The notes: a model not told the origin generated them from the sequence alone. 64,000 nt of DNA from Flavobacterium branchiarum (GCF_030409845.1 NZ_JAUFQQ010000003.1:1922001-1986000); one strand, 5' to 3'; numbered from the stretch's first letter, positions 27,161 through 37,791 are shown. Made by a program: numbers and translations.

Positions 27161-28456
27161 TTATTTTTTTAGAATAAGTTTTTCTATATCTTCAATTTCA
27201 ATAGGCATTGCTTCAGATAGATTGATATTTCCATTGTCTGTAAGCAAATAATCATTTTCTAATCGACAACCTATTCCTTCTTCTGCGATATAAATTCCAG
27301 GTTCACATGTGAGTATCATTCCTTTTTCTAAATCACGAGAATACAATCCCAAATCATGAACATCTAGCCCTAAATGATGGGCTGTTCCATGCATGAAATA
27401 CTTTTTATATGCAGGATAATCTGGATTCTGATTTGCGATATCTTGATTGGTTATAAGTCCTAATTTGATTAATTCCTTTTCAATTAATCCAGCCATTTGC
27501 TTCTCATAATCACTATGCTTAATTCCTGGCTTTAATAACTTTGAGCCTTCTTTTAAACAGTGTAAAACAGAAGAGTATACTTCTCGTTGTCGCGCAGAAA
27601 AGATACCGTTTACAGGAACACATCTGGTAGTATCTGAATTATAATTGGCGTAGCAAACACCAAAGTCAACTAAGACCATTTCATTTTCCTTACAAACAGC
27701 ATCATTAGAATTGTAATGCAATGCGCAAGCATTTTTACCAGAAGCTATAATTGGTTTAAAAGCATGGCGCGTAGCTCCATTTTTAATTAACTCATAGGCA
27801 AGTTCGGCTTCCAATTCATACTCTTTTATGTTAGGTTTTATAGCAGAAAGGAGTCCTTTAAAACCTTTAATACTAATTGCAATTGCCTTATTTATTAGAG
27901 CTACCTCTTCTTCAGATTTTATAGGTCTTAATGCTCTAGTTATTTTTGCAACTCGATCGTATTGATGCAATGGATATTTTTCTTTACACCATTGTATCAT
28001 TCGATCTTGTCGCGTAACCATCTCAGAAGTGATTCTTTTAATGTGTTCGTTGTGACCTAAATAAAGGGTGTCAGCTTCAAAAGCAAAAAGCTGTAATGTT
28101 TTTTCGAACTCATGAACCCATTTCACGTTTTTTATACCAGAAATAGAAGTTACTTCTTCTTTAGACAAAAAGTCTCCCTCCCAAAGTTTTGTATGTTCAT
28201 TTACTTCTTTTACAAATAAAATAGCACGATTTTCTTCTTTATATGCATTTGGATAAAGAACCAAAATAGTTTCATCCTGATCTATTCCTGTTAAGTAAAA
28301 TAAATCATTGTTTTGCGCAAATCCCATTACATCATCGGCATTATTGGGCATAACATCATTAGAAACTAAAATAGCTAGGCTATTTGCACTCATATTTGCC
28401 GAAAATCGTTCTCTGTTTTCGATAAATAATGAAGAAGGAATCGATTCGTATCTCAT
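27161..28456 (-). CDS. pepP: Xaa-Pro aminopeptidase (aminopeptidase P, M24B)
   Basis: A 431-residue cytoplasmic aminopeptidase that releases N-terminal residues next to proline. It has a full aminopeptidase P N-terminal domain (about 5-135, with NNDLFYLTGIDQDETILVL) and a catalytic domain whose five ligands are present: VLVDFGV, NSDTTRC, HGTAHHLGLDVHD, TCEPGIY and CRLENDYLL. Length and domain order match E. coli PepP. Its upstream side is the large inverted repeat block at 28.6-29.7 kb, so its promoter must lie in the roughly 170 bases next to the start. It terminates at a strong hairpin. Confidence 0.92.
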   Translation of the reverse strand: MRYESIPSSLFIENRERFSANMSANSLAILVSNDVMPNNADDVMGFAQNNDLFYLTGIDQDETILVLYPNAYKEENRAILFVKEVNEHTKLWEGDFLSKEEVTSISGIKNVKWVHEFEKTLQLFAFEADTLYLGHNEHIKRITSEMVTRQDRMIQWCKEKYPLHQYDRVAKITRALRPIKSEEEVALINKAIAISIKGFKGLLSAIKPNIKEYELEAELAYELIKNGATRHAFKPIIASGKNACALHYNSNDAVCKENEMVLVDFGVCYANYNSDTTRCVPVNGIFSARQREVYSSVLHCLKEGSKLLKPGIKHSDYEKQMAGLIEKELIKLGLITNQDIANQNPDYPAYKKYFMHGTAHHLGLDVHDLGLYSRDLEKGMILTCEPGIYIAEEGIGCRLENDYLLTDNGNINLSEAMPIEIEDIEKLILKK

Positions 28457-28629
28457 AAGTTTTATATTTGAAATGTTTTTGTATTAATAGTAGTGTTTAA
28501 GCAAAAAGATCAGTACCGTTTGAAAACATTAAGCCAGATTTCATGATGGCAAGTCTAGTGCCAAAGTTAAGTTTTTTATTCTTTTGTATCTAGTGATTAT
28601 TAGCATTCCTGAGGGGTTGTGAAATTTAC

Positions 28630-29745
28630 AGCAAAGTATGCAAGGTTTTATATTGTAAATGTTTATAAGCGCAAAGTACGCAAAGCTATGTCTGAAATTA
28701 AAAATCGGAAATCTAAGAAGTCTAAGTCAGTCTAACAATCTAAGTATTCTTAATTTACCGCAAATGACGCAAGGTTTTATATTGTAAATCTTCTATAAGC
28801 GCAAAGTTCGCAAAGCTATGTCTGAAATTAAAAATCGAAGTCTAATAATCTAAGTCAGTCTATCAATCTAACAATCTATCAATCTAAGTAGTCTGATTTA
28901 CCGCAAAGTACGCAATGTTTTATATTGTAAAGCTACTATAAACGCAAAGTTCGCAAAGCTATGTCTGAAATTAAAAATCGAAGTCTAATAATCTAAGTCA
29001 GTCTAATAATCTAAGTCAGTCTATCAATCTAAGTAGTCTGATTTACCGCAAAGTACGCAATGTTCTATATTGTAAATGTTTATAAGCGCAAAGTTCGCAA
29101 AGCTATGTGTGCAATCCAAAAGTTAGCATTCTTCAATCTAAAAATCTAAGAAGTCTAATAATGTAATTATGAAATTTACCGCAAAGCACGCAAGGTTTTT
29201 TATTGTAAATCTTTTATAAGCGCTAAGTTCGCAAAGCTCTGTCTGAAATTAAAAATTGGAAGTCTAATGATCTAAGTCAGTCTATCAATCTAACAATCTA
29301 TCAATCTAAGTAGTGTGATTTACCGCAAAGTACGCAATGTTTTATATTGTAAAGCTACTATAAACGCAAAGAACGAAGGCTCTGTCTGAAATTTAAATCG
29401 GAAGTCTAAGTTAGTCTAATAATCTAATAATCCAAGTAGTCTAATCATCTGATTTATTGCTAAGTACGCAAGGTTTTATATTGTAAATCTTCTATAAGCG
29501 CAAAGTTCGCAAAGCTCTGTCTGAAATTAAAAAATCGAAGTCTAATAATCTAAGTCAGTCTATCAATCTAACAATCTAAGTAGTCTGATTTACCGCAAAG
29601 TACGCAAGGTTTTATATTGTAAATCTTCTATAAGCGCAAAGTTCGCAAAGCTATGTCTGAAATTAAAATCGTAAATCTAATTATCTAAGAAGTCTAAGGA
29701 ATCTAAGTCAGTCTAAAAATCTAACAATCTAAGAAGTCTAAATAA
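28630..29745. repeat. Eight-copy repeat block, inverted relative to the 24.7 kb block
   Basis: Copies of GCAAAGTACGCAAGGTTTTA, then TATTGTAAAT, ATAAGCGCAAAGTTCGCAAA and GCTATGTCTGAAATT start near 28630, 28759, 28901, 29047, 29179, 29322, 29458 and 29594. They are separated by AATCTAAGTCAGTCTAA strings. The unit is the reverse complement of the 90-base repeat at 24.7 kb. The block ends 5 bases before the fumarate reductase iron-sulfur gene stop. Confidence 0.88.
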
Positions 29746-29749
29746 AAAG

Positions 29750-30496
29750 CTATTTTTTCATAATCAAGGCTTTATTGTATTCGTAATTCATTTTAGCAAT
29801 AGACAACACAGAGATCCCTTGCGGGCATTCCACTTCACAGGCTTCAGTGTTGGAACAGGCTCCAAAGCCTTCTGTATCCATTTGGTCAACCATAGTTAAT
29901 ACCCTCATAGAAGCCTCTATCTTTCCTTGAGGCAGTAATGCTAAGTGCGTTATTTTGGCACCAACGAATAATGCAGCACTAGAGTTTTTGCAAGTAGCTA
30001 CACAGGCACCACAACCTATACATGCAGCCGCATCAAAAGAGGCTTCGACAGTTTCATATGAAATAGGAATACTATTGGCCTCAGGTGCTTGACCAGTTGA
30101 AGCTCCGATATAACCACCAGCAGCTATGACAGCATCAAAAGAAGTTCTATCAATTTTTAAATCTCTCACAACAGGAAAAGCAGTTGCTCTAAAAGGCTCA
30201 ATGTATATAGTATCTCCATCTTTAAAGCTTCTCATATGGAGTTGGCAGGTTGTGGTGTGTTGTAAAGGGCCGTGTGCCCTTCCGTTAATCATAACTCCAC
30301 ATTGTCCACAGATGCCTTCTCTACAATCATGATCAAACTCAATGACACGTTCTTTGAGTTGAATAAGTGATTCATTTAAAAGATCAAGCATTTCTAAGAA
30401 AGACATATGTTCAGTAACACCATCTATCTCATAATCTACCATTTCACCTTTGGAGTTACTATTTAGTTGACGCCATATTTTAAGATATAGTTTCAT
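29750..30496 (-). CDS. Fumarate reductase / succinate dehydrogenase iron-sulfur subunit
   Basis: The electron-transfer subunit of a quinone-linked succinate/fumarate enzyme, on the cytoplasmic face. The cysteines for the [2Fe-2S] cluster are in CREGICGQCG with a fourth in TTTCQ (residues 58, 63, 66, 84); those for the [4Fe-4S] and [3Fe-4S] clusters are in CIGCGACVATC and CSNTEACEVECPQGI. Length (248) is typical. It is the last gene of the operon membrane anchor - flavoprotein - iron-sulfur. Sequence alone does not say which direction the enzyme runs, but the divergent asparagine/aspartate/Dcu operon favours fumarate reduction. Confidence 0.94.
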   Translation of the reverse strand: MKLYLKIWRQLNSNSKGEMVDYEIDGVTEHMSFLEMLDLLNESLIQLKERVIEFDHDCREGICGQCGVMINGRAHGPLQHTTTCQLHMRSFKDGDTIYIEPFRATAFPVVRDLKIDRTSFDAVIAAGGYIGASTGQAPEANSIPISYETVEASFDAAACIGCGACVATCKNSSAALFVGAKITHLALLPQGKIEASMRVLTMVDQMDTEGFGACSNTEACEVECPQGISVLSIAKMNYEYNKALIMKK

Positions 30497-30511
30497 GTTT
30501 TTTGATTTTAG

Positions 30512-32422
30512 TTATTTGTAACTACGTACTGCAAGTTCAACATTTTCGAATACCAAAGGCTCTTTATGTAGTTCAGGAGGATTTGAGATTCCTTTCCATT
30601 CCCAAGCCGATACATAGCAATAATCTGCATCATTTCGAACAGCTTCCCCTTCATTACTCTGGTATTCTTCTCTAAAGTGTGCTCCACAAGATTCCTCTCT
30701 TTGTAATGCATCGTAGCACATTAACTCAGCTAATTCTATATAATCAGCCACACGTCCTGCTTTTTCTAATTCGCTGTTTAGAGTATCATCACCAGTTATG
30801 AGTAAGTCTTTTTCAAAAGAAGCTTTTAACTTTTTAATAGCTATAACTGCATCTTCAAGATTTTGTTTGCTTCTAGATAATCCACATTTTTCATAAAGTA
30901 ATCGTCCTATGTTTTTATGAAAATAATCAGTTGAAAGAGTACCTTTACTTTGCAAGAAGTGATTTAATTGCTCTCTGACTGCTTTTTCTGCTTCCGCGAA
31001 AGCAGGATGCTCAGTATTAATTTTATCCGTTTTTAATTCACCAGCGAGATAATTGGGGATCGTATAAGGAGCAATAAAATAGCCATCAACACAAGCCTGA
31101 AGTAAAGAATTAGCTCCAAGTCTGTTTGCACCATGATCAGCAAAATTAGCTTCACCTAGAGCAAAAAGTCCAGGAATTGTAGTCATTAGTTCATAATCTA
31201 CCCAAAGTCCACCCATTGTAAAATGTGCAGCAGGGGAGATGAGCATAGGCTCTTTATAAGCATCGATTCCGTTAATTTTTTCATACATAGCAAAGAGATT
31301 GCTGTATTTTGCTTCGATTGTTTTTTTCCCTTGTGCGGCAATAGCATCTGAGAAATCTAGATATACAGCATTTTTCATTGGTCCAGCTCCGTGTCCAGAG
31401 TCAATTCGTTCTTTGGCTGCACGAGAAGAAATATCTCTAGGAGCCAAATTTCCAAATGCAGGATAGCGACGTTCTAAATAATAATCTCGTTCTTCTTCGG
31501 GAATAGTGTTAGGTATTCTATCGTCTCCAGCTTTTTTGGGTACCCAAATTCGCCCGTCATTTCGTAGCGATTCAGACATAAGAGTAAGTTTAGATTGATT
31601 TGCTCCATGTTGAGGCAGGCAGGTAGGATGAAACTGAATCCAGCTAACACCAGCCATATAAGCACCTTTTTTATGCGCCCTCCATATTGCAGAACTATTG
31701 CACCCCATAGCAAGAGTCGAAAGGTAATATACCTTACCATAACCACCTGTTGCTAAAACTACAGCATCGGCAGCATGACGTTCTATAGCTCCTGTTTCAA
31801 GATTCCTAGTAATAATACCTTTGGCTTTACCATCTACAAGTACTAATTCTAACATTTCATGTCGGGTATGCATCGTAACCTTTCCTGTATTAACTTGACG
31901 AAGTAATGACTGGTAGGCTCCTAGTAAAAGTTGCTGTCCTGTTTGTCCGCGTGCATAAAAGGTTCTTGAAACCTGTACACCACCAAAGGATCTGTTATTG
32001 AGATAACCTCCATATTCTCTTGCAAAAGGAACTCCTTGTGCGACAGATTGATCGATTAAACTAGCAGAGCACTCGGCTAACCGATATACGTTGGCTTCGC
32101 GAGATCTAAAATCTCCCCCTTTAATAGTATCATAAAACATTCTAAAAACGCTATCACCATCATTTTTATAATTTTTAACTGCATTTACACCTCCTTGTGC
32201 AGCAACAGAGTGGGCTCTTCTGGGAGAGTCCTGAAAACAAAATGATTGTATGTTATATCCTTGTTCAGCAAGTGATGCCGCGCAAGAAGATCCTGCAAGA
32301 CCAGTTCCTACAACTATAATATTTAGTTTTTTTCTATTAGCAGGGTTTACAAGTTTTGCTTTGGATTTATAAGTATTCCATTTATCAGCAAGTGGACCAT
32401 CAGGTATCTTTGAATCTATCAT
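30512..32422 (-). CDS. Fumarate reductase / succinate dehydrogenase flavoprotein subunit
   Basis: The catalytic subunit (636 residues) of the same complex. It has a Rossmann FAD-binding motif ([20 protein letters not shown]), the histidine that holds FAD covalently (His71 in [12 protein letters not shown]), a second FAD stretch ([12 protein letters not shown]) and substrate-site residues in QFHPTCLPQ and [11 protein letters not shown]. It follows the membrane anchor gene by 7 bases and precedes the iron-sulfur gene by 15 bases, so the three are co-transcribed. This is the di-heme, single-anchor class known from Wolinella and Bacteroides fumarate reductases and from Bacteroidota succinate dehydrogenases. 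Confidence 0.95.
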   Translation of the reverse strand: MIDSKIPDGPLADKWNTYKSKAKLVNPANRKKLNIIVVGTGLAGSSCAASLAEQGYNIQSFCFQDSPRRAHSVAAQGGVNAVKNYKNDGDSVFRMFYDTIKGGDFRSREANVYRLAECSASLIDQSVAQGVPFAREYGGYLNNRSFGGVQVSRTFYARGQTGQQLLLGAYQSLLRQVNTGKVTMHTRHEMLELVLVDGKAKGIITRNLETGAIERHAADAVVLATGGYGKVYYLSTLAMGCNSSAIWRAHKKGAYMAGVSWIQFHPTCLPQHGANQSKLTLMSESLRNDGRIWVPKKAGDDRIPNTIPEEERDYYLERRYPAFGNLAPRDISSRAAKERIDSGHGAGPMKNAVYLDFSDAIAAQGKKTIEAKYSNLFAMYEKINGIDAYKEPMLISPAAHFTMGGLWVDYELMTTIPGLFALGEANFADHGANRLGANSLLQACVDGYFIAPYTIPNYLAGELKTDKINTEHPAFAEAEKAVREQLNHFLQSKGTLSTDYFHKNIGRLLYEKCGLSRSKQNLEDAVIAIKKLKASFEKDLLITGDDTLNSELEKAGRVADYIELAELMCYDALQREESCGAHFREEYQSNEGEAVRNDADYCYVSAWEWKGISNPPELHKEPLVFENVELAVRSYK

Positions 32423-32429
32423 TTTCCTA

Positions 32430-33086
32430 CTATTTTAAATAAATATAAAGCGGAATTGCCATGAAGCCTCCCGTAATGATTAGGGTATATCCCCATCCGA
32501 ATATTTTTACAGCCTTTACATATTTTGGATGATAAAGACCTAGTGTTCTTGATGCACTAAAAAAACCATGTAATAAATGAAAACCTAAGGCAATGAAAGA
32601 TATTTCATAAATCACAACATACCACAATTGAGAATAGGATTGTACAACAATTTCATAAAGATCTTTATTTCCAGCAGCATCCAGAGGTAATTCTGTGAAT
32701 TTGTACACATACCAAAAATCTTTAAAATGAATTATGAGAAATAGCAACAAGATAGTACCTAATATACCCATGTTACGGCTATTCCATCTACTAGCAAAAT
32801 TTCTTTTATCATAATGGTAGCTTTTACCATTTGCAGTATTGTTTTTAATGGTGATCACAATGGCATATAGCGCATGACTTATCAATGATAAATAGAGAAT
32901 CCATGAAATGATTTTTATAAACATATTACCAGACAGTAACTTGGAGTACCAATTAAATTGTTCTCTTGCTTGATCTTCGGGCAAAAAAAGTTGCAGATTA
33001 CCTAGTAAATGTATCACAAGGAAAAAGCATAGAAAGAGACCCGTACCTGCGATAATGATCTTGTTTTTTAAAGTAGTAGATTTCAT
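32430..33086 (-). CDS. Cytochrome b558 membrane anchor of fumarate reductase / succinate dehydrogenase
   Basis: A five-helix, di-heme membrane anchor of 218 residues that passes electrons between menaquinone and the iron-sulfur subunit. Candidate heme histidines lie in successive helices: His26 (FLVIHLLGN), His71 (LISHALYAI), His120 (FLIIHFKDF) and His170/173 (LGFHLLHGF). It is the first gene of the operon. A single large anchor with four heme histidines marks the type B enzymes, which can run as fumarate reductases with menaquinol. Upstream is a 540-base divergent control region shared with the first porin gene. Confidence 0.92.
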   Translation of the reverse strand: MKSTTLKNKIIIAGTGLFLCFFLVIHLLGNLQLFLPEDQAREQFNWYSKLLSGNMFIKIISWILYLSLISHALYAIVITIKNNTANGKSYHYDKRNFASRWNSRNMGILGTILLLFLIIHFKDFWYVYKFTELPLDAAGNKDLYEIVVQSYSQLWYVVIYEISFIALGFHLLHGFFSASRTLGLYHPKYVKAVKIFGWGYTLIITGGFMAIPLYIYLK

Positions 33087-33630
33087 TTATTTGCAAGATT
33101 ATTTATTAACTGATTATTTAGAGATTCTAATTTACTATTAATACTCGAATTTAAGAAGAATCTGTCAAATAAAAATGTTAATTGGAATAAATATAAATAG
33201 CGTAATATATTATTACACAAGTGACTGTAAAATAGTTGTTTGCGGTTTTATTTGTACTTATTGTAAATAAATAGTAAGAATAAAATATCAAATATTGTTA
33301 ATAATGTAAGTTTATACATTATTTTTACAATAATGTTTTGTTTTTATGTAAATGTGAATTTATGTGTTAATGACTCTTTTTAATCAATAAAATTCATTGA
33401 GTAATGCCTTCTAATCTGAAGTTAGTATAACTACAGAATAAATCCCTTAGGGCAATTAATAAAAAGTCTTTTGAATCTAGATAACTATTTAATAAAAAAT
33501 AGAGCACCATTTATTTTCTACTGTTTTAAAAACTCTTATAGTGATTTCGAATAAACCTACGCGAGATTTATTGCATGTACTATCTCTATAATTAACAAAC
33601 GGGATTATTATTCCATAAAATTTAAATATT
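33087..33630. other. Divergent control region between fumarate reductase operon and first porin
   Basis: About 540 AT-rich bases hold the promoters of both transcripts, but no exact TTG-N19-TAnnTTTG match was found. The last 50 bases before the porin ATG (GGGATTATTATTCC, ATAAAATTTAAATATTATG) resemble those before the second porin, so the leader was duplicated with the gene. No clear FNR-like palindrome was seen by eye. Confidence 0.45.
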
Positions 33631-34863
33631 ATGAAACAAAATATTTTTTTGCTATCAGTATTTTTTCTCCTAATTAATAATACACTTACAGCTCAATTAT
33701 TGGCAGTAAAAACTAAAGATTCAGTCAACGAAAAGTCTAAAATTGTGGCAAGGCTTGTAGGTAGGTTAAAGTTAAATGGTATTTATGATATCAAACGAAG
33801 TCTTAGTAATTATAGCTCTTCACTTATTCATGATAATGCTACTTCTGGTTTAGATGGAACAGCTTTTAGTATGGATATGCGACAGTCGCAGTTACGTTTT
33901 GTAAGTACGATGCAATTGAATAATGGTAAAGAAATAAAATCAATGTTAGAGGCTGATTTCATTGGTGCTAACAATACTTCGCAGTTCAGACTACGCCACG
34001 CGTGGATTCAGTATGAAAATTGGATGATTGGACAAAATTGGTCCACTTTTGGTGATGCTGCTTTATGGCCTGGATCATTATTAGATTGGGATGGTCCCGT
34101 GGGTATGGTGCTTTCTCGTAAAGTTCAAGTTAGATACACAGGGCGCTTTAAACAAAACGGGAATACTTTTTTGGAGCTAGCAGCAGAGTATCCTGAATCA
34201 AATTCTTTGTATGATTATACTCTAAGTCCTGTAAATGGAGTCAATTCTACTGCTTCTAAAACTCCAGATGTAGTTGCAGCTATTAAATATGTTTTTGGTA
34301 AAGAGAGTTTTATTAAATTGGCTGGACTTTATCGCAGTATTGAATTTGAATCAGTTGATGTTGCTTCTGGTCAAGGAAAATCTAATTTTGAGACACAAAG
34401 GGGTGGTGGTTTTACAGCAATTTCTGGAGTTTTTTTTAGAAATAAATCTGGATTATTAAGAAACATACAAACTCAATGGACTATAGGAAAAGGTATTAGT
34501 GATTGTTTTTCGGCTATGTCAGGTTACGGTCTTAATGGTTTTGCAAAATCAGATTTTTCAGGTAAATTAAAGCTTTTACCAGTCCATGCAGGTTATATTT
34601 CATATCAATCTTATTGGGATAAAAAAATTCACTCGATGACAATACTGTCTTATAATCATTTTTATGATGGAGTAGGAACTGTGGTAGGTTGGGACAAAAT
34701 GACTAATTATCAACTTACTCTAAATACATCTTATGATTTATTTGATTTTCTTACAATAGGTATAGAACCACAAATTGCCTTTAAAAAATTAGTATATGGC
34801 GATGGCAATTCGCAAGGAGTTAATACTATTAGAATCAATTTTGGAATGCTATTTAATTTTTAA
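33631..34863 (+). CDS. DcaP-like trimeric outer-membrane porin, copy 1
   Basis: A 410-residue outer-membrane beta-barrel with a signal peptide ending LTAQ. It shows the pattern of the DcaP family, named after an Acinetobacter porin that takes up dicarboxylates: SMDMRQSQLRFVS, SMLEADFIGAN, SQFRLRHAWIQYENWMIGQN and DWDGPVGMVLSRKVQVRYT, ending in a strand with final Phe (INFGMLFNF). A close paralogue follows 575 bases downstream. Its position next to asparaginase, aspartase and a C4-dicarboxylate carrier supports passage of acidic amino acids or dicarboxylates (inference). A long hairpin terminator follows, so it can be expressed alone. Confidence 0.85.
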   Translation: MKQNIFLLSVFFLLINNTLTAQLLAVKTKDSVNEKSKIVARLVGRLKLNGIYDIKRSLSNYSSSLIHDNATSGLDGTAFSMDMRQSQLRFVSTMQLNNGKEIKSMLEADFIGANNTSQFRLRHAWIQYENWMIGQNWSTFGDAALWPGSLLDWDGPVGMVLSRKVQVRYTGRFKQNGNTFLELAAEYPESNSLYDYTLSPVNGVNSTASKTPDVVAAIKYVFGKESFIKLAGLYRSIEFESVDVASGQGKSNFETQRGGGFTAISGVFFRNKSGLLRNIQTQWTIGKGISDCFSAMSGYGLNGFAKSDFSGKLKLLPVHAGYISYQSYWDKKIHSMTILSYNHFYDGVGTVVGWDKMTNYQLTLNTSYDLFDFLTIGIEPQIAFKKLVYGDGNSQGVNTIRINFGMLFNF

Positions 34864-34950
34864 TAATTACAATTGATAAATTTAAAATGCTATAATTTTT
34901 TTTAACCATTTAATAGACGCTGTTAGTAGAGCGATTTTTTTTCTTATAAA

Positions 34951-35006
34951 AAAAAACACCTTAAAATTTAACAATTGTCTATTATTTAATTTTAAGGTGT
35001 TTTTTG
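34951..35006 (+). terminator. Rho-independent terminator after porin copy 1
   Basis: A long stem pairs AAACACCTTAAAAT with ATTTTAAGGTGTTT and is followed by a T-run. It separates porin copy 1 from the second porin operon. Confidence 0.85.
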
Positions 35007-35086
35007 TTTAAATAATGAATAATTAAAAATTAAATAATGGTTTCATTACATAGTAAGTAAATATTTGCAAATAAACAACTTTAATT

Positions 35087-35119
35087 TTGTAAGATTTTGT
35101 AGAGTTTTCTTTATATTTG
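35087..35119 (+). promoter_or_regulatory. Candidate promoter of the porin-asparaginase-aspartase-Dcu operon
   Basis: TTG (35087-35089) lies 22 bases before TATATTTG (35112-35119), close to the TTG-N19-TAnnTTTG arrangement seen at the tRNA genes. It would give a leader of about 310 bases. The rest of the 34864-35438 gap shows no gene. Confidence 0.4.
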
Positions 35120-35438
35120 TATGTATCGCTGGCTTTATATTAAATCCAATATTTGGAAATGTATACGATTAGTATGAGAAAGATATCTTTTTATTAATAA
35201 ACTTTATGAAGTTATACTATGATTTTGATAGTAATAATAGAATTAATCCTAATAATTTGAATACCATCTAGCGCCATTTATATATTTACAATACCACATT
35301 TATCTAGCGAATTTAAACTAGATATAAATTTATAATTATTTTACAGTATCCTAAATATGCCTGCTAAAGGTATAATTGTATAAGCCATTCCAAAAACTAC
35401 ATAAAGGAATATTATTGTCCCTATAAAATTTATAAATT

Positions 35439-36680
35439 ATGCAACAAAATAAACTATTCTTGTTTGTCTTTTTTTGTTCTTTTATGTTGGTAAGTAGTTC
35501 ATTAAATGCACAACTGATGGCAGTAGAATCAAAAGACACCTTAAACGGAAAACCTAAATTTACAGCAAGACTAACTGGTAGGCTTAAACTAAATGGTATT
35601 TATGATATTAAAGGGAACCTAGATGGTAATAGTTCTTTTCTTATTCATAAAAATAATGTTTCAGGTTTAGATATACCTGCTTTTAGTATGGATATGAGAC
35701 AATCGCAGTTGCGCTTTGTAAGTACTATACAATTGAATAATGGTAAAGAACTAAAGTCAATGTTAGAAGCTGATTTTGAAGGAGCAAATAGTACTTCGCA
35801 GTTTAGGCTTCGACATGCGTGGATTCAATATGAAAATTGGATGGTAGGTCAAAACTGGTCAAATTTTGGTGATTCATCATTATGGCCAGCATCATTATTA
35901 GATTGGGATGGGCCTACAGGTATGGTACTTTCGAGAAGAATTCAAATTCGTTATACAGGTCGCTTTACAGAAAATGGACATACTGCTTTTGAATTATCAG
36001 CAGAGACTATGGAGCCGCGCCGATTATACGATTATACCTTAAGTACTGATCATGGTGTCGATTATGCGCCATCTAGATTGCCTGATGTAGTTGCAGGTAT
36101 ACGATATGCTTTTGATAATGGAGGTTTTATGAAATTAGCTGGACTTTATCGCAGTATTGCCTATAATTCAGAAAATATTGCCGCGGGTGAAACTGAATTT
36201 GATTTTGATTCACAAGATGCGGGTGGTGTCACAGGTATTATGAGTATATTTTTTAGAAAGAAATCAGGATTAGTAAATAATTTGCAAGCACAATGGACAA
36301 TAGGTAAAGGGATTAGCGATTATTTTTTGGCGGTAGGAGGTTCAGGGCTTGATGGTTTTGCTAGGTCAGATTTTTCAGGTAAATTAAATTTGTTACCCGT
36401 TCATGCTGGTTTTATATCCTATCAACGCTATTGGAATAAAAAATTTAATACAATGGTTATGACATCATATAACCATTTTTATGATGGTGGAGGTACTCAG
36501 GCAGGTTGGGATAGGATGACTAACTATCAGTTTACACTTAATGTATCTTATGATTTCTTCGATTCTCTTACCATTGGTGTTGAACCACAAATAGGGTACA
36601 AAGAATTACAGTACAATGACGGAAGCACACAAGGAGCTAACGCTGTTCGTATTAATTTTGGAATGCTATTTAATTTCTAA
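35439..36680 (+). CDS. DcaP-like trimeric outer-membrane porin, copy 2
   Basis: A 413-residue paralogue of the porin just upstream, with the same signal peptide type (LNAQ) and barrel pattern (SMDMRQSQLRFVS, LRHAWIQYENWMVGQN, DWDGPTGMVLSRRIQIRYT, INFGMLFNF). Differences cluster in presumed loops, for example RRLYDYTLSTDHGVDYAPS here, which could change pore selectivity. It is the first gene of an operon: the asparaginase follows within 32 bases. That places the pore at the head of an asparagine/aspartate utilisation pathway. Confidence 0.87.
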   Translation: MQQNKLFLFVFFCSFMLVSSSLNAQLMAVESKDTLNGKPKFTARLTGRLKLNGIYDIKGNLDGNSSFLIHKNNVSGLDIPAFSMDMRQSQLRFVSTIQLNNGKELKSMLEADFEGANSTSQFRLRHAWIQYENWMVGQNWSNFGDSSLWPASLLDWDGPTGMVLSRRIQIRYTGRFTENGHTAFELSAETMEPRRLYDYTLSTDHGVDYAPSRLPDVVAGIRYAFDNGGFMKLAGLYRSIAYNSENIAAGETEFDFDSQDAGGVTGIMSIFFRKKSGLVNNLQAQWTIGKGISDYFLAVGGSGLDGFARSDFSGKLNLLPVHAGFISYQRYWNKKFNTMVMTSYNHFYDGGGTQAGWDRMTNYQFTLNVSYDFFDSLTIGVEPQIGYKELQYNDGSTQGANAVRINFGMLFNF

Positions 36681-36712
36681 TAACCATGATTAACTCAATA
36701 AATATTTATAAA

Positions 36713-37762
36713 ATGAAAAAATTAGTACTCGTATTTCTGTTGTGTTTAGCAACAGCTGTGGCTTTTGCACAACAAAAGCCAAGAATAATAATTCTTGCTA
36801 CTGGAGGAACTATTGCTGGCGAAGGAAAATCTTCTGATAGAGCAGGGTATACTGCGGGTAAAATACCTGTATCAGATCTTATAGGAGCTATTCCTAGTGT
36901 GAATACTATCGCAAATATTAGTGGAGAACAAATATCTTCTGTTGGAAGTCAAGATATGAGTATAGAGATATGGAGAAAACTAGCTATACGTATTAATGAA
37001 ATAGCCAGCAAAAATGAAGCAGATGGTGTTGTTATTACACATGGTACCGATACTCAGGAGGAAACAGCTTATTTTCTTGACTTAGTTGTACCAAATGATC
37101 TACCAGTTGTATTAACTGGATCTATGCGTCCAGCAACTGCTATTAGTGCTGATGGACCTAAAAATCTTTTTGATGCTATTACTGTTGCAGCAGATCCGCA
37201 AAGCAAAGGACGTGGCGTAATGGTTTCTTTTAACGAATCAATTTACGATTCAAGAGAAGTTACAAAAACAAGTACTACAAAGGTAAATGCATTTAAATCT
37301 CCCGATACAGGTCCACTTGGAGAAGTATATGATGGACGTGTAGAGTATTATAAAACAGCTACAAGAGAAAGCGCAAAAGGAAAACCTTTTGAAGTAAATA
37401 ATACGACTAAATTGCCGAAAGTAGAAGTTGTATATATGTATGCCGATGCTTCTCCAGATTATATAGATTATTTAGTAAAACAAAAAGTAGATGGAATTGT
37501 AATCGCTGGAGTTGGAAACGGAAATTTTTCAAAAGCTTTTACAGATGCTATAAAAAGAGCCACTAAGGCGAACATTGCTGTATGTCGTTCAAGTCGTTGT
37601 TTAGGTGGTAGAGTAGTATTAGATGGTGAAACTAACGATAGTGAACTTGGAACTGTAATATCAGATAATCTAAATCCCCAAAAAGCAAGAATATTATTGA
37701 TGCTTGGGCTTACAAAAACTAAAAACCAAAAAGAACTGCAAGATTTTTTCTTCCGTTTTTAA
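36713..37762 (+). CDS. ansB: Periplasmic type II L-asparaginase
   Basis: Hydrolyses asparagine to aspartate and ammonia in the periplasm. The signal peptide MKKLVLVFLLCLATAVAFAQ leads into the asparaginase fold. The catalytic threonine is in ATGGTIAG (Thr33) and the second in THGTDTQEET, both diagnostic; GSMRPATAISADGP also matches. ATG 36713 is preferred to the in-frame ATG 36686, because it puts the signal peptide at the N-terminus. Mature length (about 330) fits type II, high-affinity enzymes such as E. coli AnsB, which is induced anaerobically and feeds fumarate respiration. Aspartase follows 29 bases later. Confidence 0.93.
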   Translation: MKKLVLVFLLCLATAVAFAQQKPRIIILATGGTIAGEGKSSDRAGYTAGKIPVSDLIGAIPSVNTIANISGEQISSVGSQDMSIEIWRKLAIRINEIASKNEADGVVITHGTDTQEETAYFLDLVVPNDLPVVLTGSMRPATAISADGPKNLFDAITVAADPQSKGRGVMVSFNESIYDSREVTKTSTTKVNAFKSPDTGPLGEVYDGRVEYYKTATRESAKGKPFEVNNTTKLPKVEVVYMYADASPDYIDYLVKQKVDGIVIAGVGNGNFSKAFTDAIKRATKANIAVCRSSRCLGGRVVLDGETNDSELGTVISDNLNPQKARILLMLGLTKTKNQKELQDFFFRF

Positions 37763-37791
37763 TTTTCTTTAATAATTTAATATATAGTATT

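Noticed and set aside
28630..29745. Regularly spaced repeats that look like a CRISPR array
   Set aside because: Units are about 130-145 bases apart, the sequence between them is itself repetitive (AATCTAAGTCAGTC), and no cas genes are present.
29750..33086. Firm naming as frdCAB or sdhCAB
   Set aside because: The di-heme type B complexes of both functions are too alike by eye; context favours fumarate reductase but does not prove it.
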